This document shows, in pieces, positions 1 through 10,300 of a DNA stretch of 25,879 nucleotides (position 1 is its first letter; every line of letters begins with the position of its first letter). This DNA is from Lingula anatina (lineage: Eukaryota; Brachiopoda; Lingulata; Lingulida; Lingulidae): assembly GCF_001039355.2 (NCBI RefSeq), contig NW_019775675.1:213632-239510 (forward strand), read 5' to 3'. A program made the translations under genes and the position numbers. Below the pieces are notes generated by a model. The model was not told the DNA's origin. It did not search any database and saw nothing but the letters and a program-made list of their open reading frames with translations.

Positions 1-2
1 GA

Positions 3-71
3 GCAGCAGGTGACATAGATACTTTTAAAAAGCTTTTGAAAACTCATATTTTTAGAATAGCCTATCAGTAG
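3..71 (+). pseudogene. C-terminal end of LINE reverse-transcriptase ORF (partial)
   Basis: Frame 3 reads 22 codons to TAG at 69-71. The peptide contains DTFKKLLKTHIFRIAY, which matches the typical C-terminal tail of LINE ORF2 proteins (pattern xFKxxLKTHLFxxAF/Y). That tail comes just after the reverse-transcriptase thumb region. Only the tail is visible, so whether the copy is intact upstream is unknown. I call it a partial or decayed copy. The link to LINE ORF2 rests on family knowledge and was not confirmed by a search. Confidence 0.65.
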
Positions 72-267
72 CTATCATATAGTTAATTTTAGTTTTTAAT
101 AAGGTGTACTGTAATTTTATGATTAATTTTAAATGTTGTCACCTTAGGTTCTTATCATTTTAGAATATGAATAATTGGTTCTTTAAATTAGTTCTTAGTC
201 CTTTAAAATTGTAATGTGTTCTTATATTAGTATTGTGTTATTTAGCTCTTTTAAGTGAATGTTGTAA

Positions 268-297
268 GGCGCATTGAGATTTTTAATGGAATGCGCC
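268..297 (+). repeat. Hairpin in the LINE 3' tail
   Basis: GGCGCATT at 268-275 is perfectly complementary to AATGCGCC at 290-297, with a 14-nt AT-rich loop. In LINEs a stem-loop like this near the RNA 3' end is recognised by the element's reverse transcriptase, and SINEs often borrow it. Confidence 0.75.
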
Positions 298-309
298 ATA
301 GAAAAATAA

Positions 310-310
<1 letters not shown>

Positions 311-346
<36 letters not shown>
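311..346 (+). repeat. (TTA)12 microsatellite tail
   Basis: Twelve uninterrupted TTA units follow the hairpin directly. They are read as the 3' tail of the LINE copy. Confidence 0.9.
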
Positions 347-347
<1 letters not shown>

Positions 348-1213
348 GATTGGGCTCTAGTTTCGTCGTGAAACAAGGCCCAGATATAGATTTATTCCTT
401 AAATATATCATTATTATACCAGTTATGTTGGCTTGAGATGTTCATAAGATAAATCTTGCCTGGAATGCTAAACATTACACCTTAACAACAATTTTCCAAC
501 AAAAATCAATATTGTTATCATGGATGGTATATGTGCATGGGTAAAACTGCTCCAAAATGGTCTGTGTTTTTTTAAAAGATTAATCTATAAAAACATGTTT
601 ATTCAATGGAAGGCATACCATTTAACCTAGGTAACAAACATTAAAAGCTGGTGGAATTCAAACTCAGCAGGTTAGAGAAAGTGGTTTTTGAGATAATTGT
701 CAATTTGCATAACTTATTAGGTGTGACAGCCACAACAAGCAAAGACAGCACAAAGCATAAATAGGGTCAATTTTAATGTTTCTCTGCATATTGCACCATA
801 TTAAGTTTAACCTGCTGGTGTTTGGTAAATGTCTTAATTTTCAGACTGGTAGATATGGGACACAAATTTTTACTGAACATTGTTATTTCTCATATAGCAG
901 AATCTACTACAGTAACAATAAGTATTGCATTGTATGGTATGATATGATCTAATATGATGTATATGTAAATATGTTATATTTCTCATTAATGAACTTTTTT
1001 CTTCTGGTAATGTTTTGGATAATGTGTTGTGGACAAATTTAATGTCTGTAATGTATAGTCCAGTCTGTAGACAGGCAACAATCTGACTTATTGCATATTG
1101 TATATTTAACTCTACTCATATTGACATGGTTAAAAATTATATAATATAATTTACTGTAGATGTTCCATATTATATTCAATTTTTATTAACATTTACATTG
1201 TTTGATGTTCCAG
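347..1213 (+). other. Intronic sequence upstream of first visible exon
   Basis: AT-rich, with no open frame of note and no exon-like segment with matching splice sites. It is taken as the 3' part of the intron before the exon at 1214 and ends in a TTCCAG acceptor. Confidence 0.6.
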
Positions 1214-1351
1214 CCTGTGTAAAGAAAACACCCTGACCCAACTACTAGAGAAGGTGTGTATAGTAGAGGGCAGTTTGGACAATACTGGACACTTGACCAA
1301 TGCTATTTTAGCTGCAGAGGAGCAATTGGGAGTCAGCAAGAATATTATCAG
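1214..1351 (+). CDS. Exon: CH domain, middle part
   Basis: Acceptor TTCCAG at 1208-1213 and donor AG|GTAAGT at 1352. The first base completes a codon from an upstream exon and the last two start a Ser codon finished in the next exon. The peptide includes TNAILAAEEQLGVSKNII, matching the helix pattern NAxxAAxxxLGVPxxI of filamin and actinin second CH domains. The first helices of the domain must be encoded upstream of the window. Confidence 0.85.
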
Positions 1352-4300
1352 GTAAGTCTTATCTTAAAGATTTTCTCTTCACCTCTCCTTTTGAATCATT
1401 TTTTCAGTGCATTTCAGTGGTTTTATTTATTCAGCTGTTATGTAGTTTGAAACTTCTAGATTTTGATTGAACAGAAAAGAATGATTAAGATCATTGGAAA
1501 ATTGAATAAATCAGTATAAATATGTGAAATTCTGTATAAATGCTTCTTAACTTTCCATATCAAACCTTTGCAAACATAGGGACTAATATGTTCCTACTAC
1601 ATGTTGGTTAACATCAGTGCATTTTGCAAGTTTGCATAATAGAGCTTCCTTTAGGTGATGAAAACTTGTTTTAAACCTGCATAATGGGGGAATTGTCCTG
1701 ATATCAGTTATATGATATGATTAATCTGAGTTTATTCTAACCTGACATTCTAAAAAATATTTTCAGCCCAGCAGATGTGTTGGACTCCACAGTGGATGAA
1801 CATGCATTACTCATATATGTGGCTCTGTTAAAAAGAAAGGTATGCACCTGAATATTAAAAGTACTTTTTGCAGTATAGATAATTTCACGGAGAAATTTTT
1901 CACACATAACTGAGCAGAATCTAATATTTTGAAAACAATTAAAATGTTTCTAAACTTAATAATGGAACCTGAGGGAAACATGTTTAATTCTGCATAGCAT
2001 TTATGCAAATGGTGTTCACAACTGTTATTTAGGCTTGTATAAAGTATATGCTTTGTTCCTTTTGATAACTATACTGTGTGACAAAGATAAACATTATTTC
2101 TGTTGTTCATGTTCTGCTTGTAGATAAGATTTTAAGTTATGAAAAGTAAAGCTACTACCACTACTATGACCATGTAGAATAATGATAAAAGAAATGATAA
2201 ATATTATGGTAATATTTGAAGTAACATAGAAAGCCAACATAGAAAGCCAACAATTTTAAAATGTAATATTAAAAGCTGAATAAATTATCATTATTATTAT
2301 TAATTTGATATGACTATGTATATGTATAGGTATGAATATTAGACAGGAAATTGCTATAAGCAAGTCTCAGTAGTTCTGCTACATGAGGATTAAGGAAAGT
2401 AGATACCCCAGGTTGTGAACATTAAGAGTCAGACTGCATAATTAAGGTGAATGACCTCGTTTATTGAAAGTAACACCACGTTCAGGTGTGATGCAGACTT
2501 GATGCTGTGTCAGGTTTATGGTAATCATGCATGTCCTGGAATAACTGGAGTCCTGGCAGTGTTTGTAGTGAGGTCCTGGTAAACCAGTCAATGTGTGTGA
2601 TATTCTAGGACATAAAAAAAGCTTGAATTCCAGTTTCAATAAGCTGTGTTAAAATTATTCTCAGTAGCAGAAAAAAAGTACAGTTTTTTTTAATTGAACA
2701 GCAGCATATTTAAGATCTTTTTCTGAAAAATCAAAATATGCAATGAGTCGAGCTGTGTGTGCACTGCTTTAACACCTCTTTTTTTATTTATTAAAATTCA
2801 TTATATTAATAATAGTGTTCCTTTCCTTTAAGGTCCAGCTGCAGGCAGAGGGAAGACCAGTGGACAGCTTTCTTGTGACCTCCAGGAAAAATACATTCAA
2901 AGTAAGTTATGATGAAAAGGTATATGATAGCACCAGTTCATGTGTTAACACATATAGACACACATCTCCAGCAGTATTCTCAGGCTCACTGTGTTCTACA
3001 TATTTCTAGATATATACTGTCTATTAATATAAAAACCCATGCAAATCTCTGAAACTCTTTGATTAGAAACATGGCAAAGCTCCTGAAACATTTTATTAGG
3101 ATAGCTCTTTGGTTGTTTTTAAATCAGATTTAAATATTTTTATTCAACCATGATACAGAAGTTTATTAAAATGAAATGCTAATTTAACCTTTTTATCATG
3201 AATATCTTTTTTGGTCTTCTTTATTTCAGATAAAAAATATTACCCATGAAAAAGTTTATTACTGAATTGCTAGAACAACTGTCTCATTTATAATATCATT
3301 TTGGTATTCTCTAAGGCAGATTCCGAGATTTGAATTGAACCAAGGTACAAAGGTACAACTGAAATCTTAATTCAAATGTACTTCAGGACGTAGATGGCAG
3401 GCTGTCTGCCCACCTGACCCCCCACAAGGTGGCCTATAACAGTCCTATTAAGTTATTAATGGAGCAGCAGGCACAATCACAGGCTGCCATACAGGTAAAG
3501 TGGCACTTTTATGTAGTTTTACCAGTAACACTTAGATAGATGGCAGCTCTAGTAGAAAGTTGTAGAGTAGATACTATATGGTTGGTTTGGGAGGGGGAGG
3601 TGTGACTTTTAATTAAACTTAGTTGAATATCTCACACCCCAATTATTTTGATTATTGATGGATTTGTAGCAATGTCCTTTTATTTTGTTATGAGTTCTAG
3701 TTTTATAGCACAGACCTCTTAAGCCAACCCTGAAGTCTAATAATCAAATGGTGATAGTTACCTTATTTTAGCTAAAAATCTTGGTTGTGTTTCCCAGAAT
3801 CTTCTTTCACTGCCTCATTTTAAGAGGTATTTTAAAGGATTTTCACTTTCGCTGTTTTTGTAGTTTTCACAATTTTGGTTTTTACAGATTGAATCCATAA
3901 TTTGTTAGTTTGTTTGTTAGTCTTCTTGTAGCTTTTTTTTTCACACAGTAGCACAGTATGTATAGTTTCCTGTGCTCACTTTTTGATCAATTACCGGAAT
4001 GATACAAACCAAATCAAATTTTGATCTACGTAGTTCCTGTTAACAAGAAAATGCTTTGAATGTTCCGAAGGCCAATGAAAATATGTTTAGCATTTAGCTA
4101 AAAATTCATTATGCTGAGTGAGTGAGCACAGGCTTTATTAGATTTCAGACCAGTAAGTGTGTCTATTTCACTCTGTTCACAGTGCACATTTCTCTTTCTC
4201 CTCATTTTCCTCTACCAGGCCTTACAGGAGCAGTTATACCAGTTTGATCTCTTCAGGATGGACTCCATTAGAGCTTTTGGACTGGAAGTAAGTGGTAGAT

Positions 4301-7300
4301 GATGATGGTGGTGATGTGTGGCGTGACTCAAAAATCAGGGTGTTATACGCTGACTGTTTTCTTGGTCTGAGGAAGTGACTACCGCTTTGAGATCAGAAAT
4401 GTTTATCTAAAATAAGATATGTTGTTTTTTTCTTCAGACAATGAAAAAGATGTATAGATGCACAGGAAGTATGATTTTTCTTTGTCCAGATTTCAGATAT
4501 TATATATGATTGCATATATTGTAATGACATAGAGAAAAAAGGTTTCAACATTATTTAAAACCTGTTTTATTATTGTTAAAATTTAAACCAACCTGCAAAC
4601 ACGCCTTTTTCTCTTCTTAATCAAAATTTGCTAAGTTTAAAGAAAACACATAAACTCAGCTGATAGTCTTTATCTCCTCATCCAGCCATCAGAACCACCT
4701 CCGGTGAGTGTCTCCTCTAATGAGTCAGGTTACAATGAGACTGACCACACTGTCAGTCACCCCAGCCAGCCAGCCCCAGGGAGTGAGGGAAGCCTGGCTG
4801 AGACCCAGACAGCAACACAATGTGTGATGAATGGGCAACTTGATGTCGAGGAGGAGGATCAGGGGCAGAGCATTGAGGAAGGTATAATTATGAAGATCAA
4901 CAGACATAAAGCCTAGATAATATAACAGTGTTATTAATCTTTAATTTTTTTAATCTCCTACTAAGTTTATTTTAAAATTATTTTCATTATGAATTTTTTA
5001 ATGATTACAAATTTTTGGAATAAAAAAAGGTTATTACTTATTATTTTTCAAGTGGCATTAAAAGGCTGTTGTAGTTTCTCACCTAACGTGACAGGTTTTC
5101 TTGGCTTCTATTAACAGGTGCCCCCCACCTCATGTCCAGCTTGTCCAGCAGCCTAGAGTCCACCACATTAAGGTCCAGTCTGTTTAACGATGACAGGGAC
5201 ATGACGGACGTTGTTGTCCTTCCTCCAGACAACCCCCGCATAGGAACAGCCAGGACCAACAGCACTTCAGAGTGGATGTCCACCTCCCCCAACTCTCTGT
5301 TCAACTCCACCACTGAGAGAATGTTCCAACATCAGTGGGCAGCAACCTCTCACGGGCACAGTTCACTAGACGCACACTCAAATAGGGAGAATATAAACAA
5401 GGAGAGACTGTCCAAGGGGAAGGAGTTTAATTCCACTCCAGATCTAAGTGGATCAGATGAGGTCCAAAACGGCTACCTGTCAGACGACATCTCTGACTCT
5501 GTCCAAGGAAAGATGGCGAATCACCTCAGAAAATCACATTCTGTCGAAATGGTAAATCGTGGAGTATCATCACCAGATAGTGTAGGCCGGCCACCACTGG
5601 GGCGCCCCAGGTCAGAGACCCGTCTCTCCTCTCCATCCTTACCCAGAAGCACACCCAAGAGGTCCAACACTCCAACCTCCTTTCTGATGTGCTCTCCAGG
5701 CAGTGATGAGCTGTTACAGCTACTGGAGAATATTGGCAGGGAGAGCAGCAACCTGAAGTCTGAGCTGGAAAAGGCCAGAAACAGGGAAGGAGAGCTTCTG
5801 ATGGAGATGAAGAAGGCACAGGGGAAGGACAGTGAAGAGATGTCTGCCAGGCTGGCTCAAGAGATAGAGGTGCTGCGTAGTGAGAACAAAGAACTCTACA
5901 GACAAGCCTCCTCTGCCAGCAGTTCCAATAAACAGTATCAGAAAATGATTGAAGACCTACAACAAAAGGTTCACAATCTCCAGAAGAAATCCACTATGCT
6001 GGAAAAACAGGAGAAGCAGCACCCACAGGTGGATGCCATTCCGAATGGAAAAGACTTTATGAAGCCCATGTCCACTAAGGGTCAAGTAGGTCAAGGCAGA
6101 GGTGGAATGCTGGTCGGTAAAATTATGATGGTCAGTGAGAAGGGAGTGAATACTGACCAGGATAAAATGAGTGTCCAATCAGTTACAACTGGTCAGCAAA
6201 CAGAGCTAGTGGCCTCATCACAGCATGTCACCACACAGACTGACCTTTATGTGGGTCAAGGTCATTTTGGCAATGAACCTGTGACAGTTTTCCCAGTCCA
6301 GCATGCCATTACTCAGACTGACCTTCAAGTAGGTCAAGGCCATCTTGGCAATGAATTTGTGACACTTTCCCCATTGCAGCATGCCATGACTCAGACAGAA
6401 GAAAGAACTGCAACAGAAGGTTCAGGGGCACCTGTTAGTCCAAGTGACAAATTGTCACAGGATGGTGCCTCTGGTGACCCCTTAGATATGGATGATCTAG
6501 GACCTCATGGTCCCTTGAGGAGCATTGGTAATGTCAGTGATGTGAAGGAGTTACAGAGAAGTCTTGCCAGTGCCACACTGGAGAATGAGCTACTCCAGTC
6601 TAAACTGACCAAGACGAACACTGAAATGTCGGCCAAAATCACTGAGATAAACAACCTACTGCAAGAGTGTCGAGCAGAGCTGACATCTGTGAAAGAAAAG
6701 AACAAAGAGCTGAGGAGTAATGCAGAAACTCATGACATGAAGATGGAGGCTCTCGTTGCACAAGTGAAGACATTGGAGAATTCTGCTTCTTCAAGTCAGA
6801 AAGACAATGAAAAACTGAACAGACAGTTGAATGAAGCCCTGGCAACCATTAGGAGTCAGCTAAGTAGTCCTGTGGCAAACACTGCGATGCTGGAAAAAGA
6901 AGCTGCTTTTTTGAGAGAAAAACTTTCGTTAGTTGAAGAGGAAAGGAATAATCTGAGACATGTGAGTGGATAAGAACAGCTGGTTTTTTTTTACATTTGC
7001 TTTTATTCTTGCTAGCTGATTTATACATTTGAAATATATATTACCTTTCTCTTGATTTGTTGGATTTTGTTTTTATGTTTCTTCTGTTTTGTTTTATTTG
7101 AATTTATAATAATAATTTTTTTAAAAAAATTTATTTATTTATTTTTTTTTTTTTTTGACAAAATTTCAATGTTAAAAGAGTGTAACTATTTCATTGCAGG
7201 AACTAAGTTGGATCCGCCACCACAACAGCACTGCACGTGACACCACCAGGTGGCCACAAGACTCCACTAGCCAAGACAACCCTGGCACTATGGAGCTGGC

Positions 7301-10300
7301 ACTTGAACCAGCCACTGAGAAGCAGGAACTCCTCACAGAACTAGATATGCTCAAAGATGACTTTGAATACATGAAAAGAGACATGGAGCAGGTTCAGAGG
7401 AGTTTTGATCATCCTTCTAGTCACTCAACTGACCAGCGGTCATCAGACCATTATACTTACCCACGCTCAACAAATCGCCTTGCTCTTGCCAAATTGCACA
7501 CTGCCCATGACAGACACCCAGCCGTTACTAATGCCAACACGACACCGGGAAATAAAGGTGAAGTTGTGAAAAATCTGGGCGACTTAAACGTCAAAGTTAC
7601 AATTAAATTAGATGAGAAGTTGAGAAAGGACCCTGTTGGAGAGAACCCCCAGGATCACCCGCGTCACTCACGGAGAGAGCCTGTGACATCCACGCCAAAA
7701 CACCTGGCACAGACAGCAGCTTGGGTGGAGACACTTCCTGTCGGCCAAAGGGAACATCTAGAAGCTTTGACGCCACTGACTCCAGACACTCATGAAGGTT
7801 TACGTAAACTGCCTCCTGAAAAAAGGGAAGGTTCAAATTATTCAACACCTGTGAAAAAAGAGGGCTCACTTACATTAACACCTGAGAAGTGGAATAACGC
7901 CCAGTCACAGTCGGTGGTGCCCAGATTGAATCTTGACAGCGGCCATGATGAGTCAAGGTCAGGTGCTCCATTGTTAGGTACTCCACAGAGTAGCAATACC
8001 AGCAGCTCTAGCCGTGTATCTGGTGGTACAGCCATCCACATGGGGGAGCCACTGATGGCAAGCAGTCCTTCCAGGGCTGTATCTGATGATCGACAAACAA
8101 GGGACATGGAACATGGGAAAGAGCACCCAGGACGCAGGACAGAACATGTGGGTCACAGGACAGAACACCTGGCACACGGGATAAAGTTTGAAAACAGGCA
8201 CAAGGAAGCACCGGAACATACATGTAGTACAGCCTCAGAGACCAGACACAAAGAAGACATAGGACAAAGAAATGAGTACGTTGCACCTGCAAGGACTATA
8301 GACAGGAGGTTTGAAGATGGAAGGTCTAAAGGAGCTAAGGATCACAGGCAAGCAGCCCTCCAATCTGACATAGAACAGAGGCTATACTACCAAACCAGGG
8401 CCAGTCAAGCTGGTCACAAGGAGCACCAGGACACAAGAGCTGCTCCAGTACAATCCAGGGCACCTGTAGTCCACCAGAGGTCTCCACTGTATTCTTCATC
8501 CAAGCCTCATGAAAGTGCTGACAGGGGTCGGTCTTCTCTTCCTCAAAGTAAGGACCAAAGTAGGCAGGTTGGCTATGAGAGAGCATCTGAAACTGGCTCA
8601 GTCCCCTTTAGATCCCCAACACAGCATGGGGCTAATATGAGAGACTTGTATCATAATCCATATCACCATGGGAAGGATGGTGAGGCTCAAAGAGGGGGTA
8701 TTTACGTTTCGAAGACTACTGTTTCTAGCAGTCGCCAGGAGAATAGACACAGCCCAGGGGGTGGATTGATACGAGAGACTGTGGCGCAGAGGATGGAGGT
8801 GAGAGAATTCTCACAGCTGGAGCCAGAAGCTGTCACATCAGAGGAGGAGTATAAAGAGTTGCCAAGGTCTAAATACACCAAAGGTAGCAAGAACCCAGAT
8901 AGGCCTGGTTTTCGGGATCAAGTGAATAGTAAAAGGGAAGATAAATCAAGAGATGTAGATGGCAAAAAGCAAAGTGATTATCAGGCCCCTGAACTGGAAC
9001 AAAGGGGAAGGTCACCAAGGTCACCCCCAAGGTGGATGAGAACCAGAGGTGTGGGATCCCCGCCGCTGAGACACAGAAGTGACAGTCATCAGCGCCCTCT
9101 AGGGAGGAGCAGGTCTCTGACTAATACAAGGGTTTCGAGTCCCCAGGGGCCAGGAAGGCCCCAGGGTAGCCCCCGTACCAATCCTGACACCACAATGACC
9201 GTATCAGAGTTAGATTCTTCTCAGTATTCATTCAGTCAGCATTTTCTGGAGGAAGTAGATAAGAAATATGGACTGGGGGACAAAAACAAGACCAGAAATC
9301 CCAGGAGAGTCAGTCAGACTTCAGCACCACAGAACAGCACCTACAGCTTCAGCCATCTTGATGGCAGTTGGCACAGTTTGGATGACAGTCAGAGGCAGGC
9401 TGCTGAAGCCATTGAGAAGAAGTATTTGAACTCATCGCCAACTGCTGGTGACAGACATCTGTCTCCCTTCAGAGGATCTGGGGATAGACACCTGTCGCCA
9501 TCTGGTGGATTTGGTGACAGGCACACCAGTGGTGCCAGCTTTGACACCAGTATTGATAAGTATTACCAGGTCAGAGATACCAGCAAGAGGTCAGTTGAGG
9601 GTCAGGAAAAGGTCAACAGGTCAACTGATGGTGCTACTGAGTCCACTCTGAACCAAAGTTTTGCAGTTCGTGACCTCAGCATGGAATTTGAGCAAGTATC
9701 AAAAAGGTATCTGTGTGTGTGCATGTCTGCTTGCCTGTGTATATACATATCACTGTGTAAGCTCAATTGTTTATTTTGGTATATTAATTTATTTGACAAC
9801 TGATTTTGTAATTAATGAAGATATTATGGATGTGCTCAAAATGTTCATTACATTTTTTTTCAAGATGTATTAATTGAAAGTCATCTTCCAGGGACACAGA
9901 GCCTAACAAGTTGTCCCCAGAGGAGAGAAGATACGCTGATAAGCTGATAGACAAGTACCTCACACAAGCTACAGGCCTGCCTCCTCCCAAGCCTTATGAC
10001 AGGACTTATGGGGCCAGTGAGGGCTCAACTACTGGGCAGAGGCCACTAAATGCTTGCCAGGAGGCATACAGTAGCAGTGAGCATTTGCCTAATAGGCAGG
10101 CGCCACCAAATTCTCATCAGAGGGAGTATGGTAGCAGTGGGCAGCAGCAGGTGTCTGTTACCAATGACCACTGGAGCGTGAACATAAAAAATTCTTCTGA
10201 CCAAAGAAGAGATAGGTAGATAAGAATATGGGTTTGAAATTTTAATTTAAGACTATTCTGCTTTTCTTTAGTGTGGCAATTTAATAGATCAATTATTTTG

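Larger units (their letters stand above)
1..346 (+). mobile_element. 3' end of a non-LTR (LINE-type) retrotransposon
   Basis: The element enters from the left edge. It holds the end of an ORF (3-71), about 200 bp of AT-rich 3' UTR, a perfect 8-bp inverted repeat (268-275 with 290-297, 14-nt loop) and a TTA microsatellite (311-346). A hairpin with a GCGC-containing stem followed by a short-unit microsatellite is the usual 3' terminus of many invertebrate LINEs, where reverse transcription starts. It probably sits in an intron of the + strand gene that follows. The clade (CR1/Jockey-like or other) cannot be decided from so short a piece. No target-site duplication can be tested because the 5' end is outside the window. 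Confidence 0.75.
1352..4685 (+). other. Introns among the CH and linker exons
   Basis: The sequence between the exons at 1767, 2833, 3387, 4219 and 4686 is AT-rich intron. A somewhat more GC-rich patch at about 2450-2610 has no open frame in phase with the neighbouring exons and is left unassigned. A 14-bp direct repeat (AACATAGAAAGCCA) occurs twice at about 2224-2251. Confidence 0.65.

Noticed and set aside
2442-2639. - strand frame and GC-richer patch in the intron before 2833
   Set aside because: No splice sites fit either gene and no protein family is recognised.
5406-5710. EB-binding SxIP motif in the Ser/Pro-rich region (SPSLPRSTPK)
   Set aside because: The residue two before Leu-Pro is Pro in the relevant register, so the four-residue pattern is not met.
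5132-6973. A separate 613-residue gene starting at ATG 5132 and ending at the stop after 6961
   Set aside because: The ATG is preceded by an in-frame, in-phase exon start with a TTAACAG acceptor. The end is a CAT|GTGAGT donor that joins a continuing coiled coil at 7200.
7052-7240. Hydrophobic 62-residue frame resembling a membrane segment
   Set aside because: It is a T-rich intron read as Phe/Leu/Ile. The following exon is used in another frame.
7194-9803. A separate 869-residue gene starting at 7194 and ending at 9803
   Set aside because: The first codons lie in the acceptor sequence CATTGCAG, and the last 32 codons lie beyond a GTATCT donor and read as intron.
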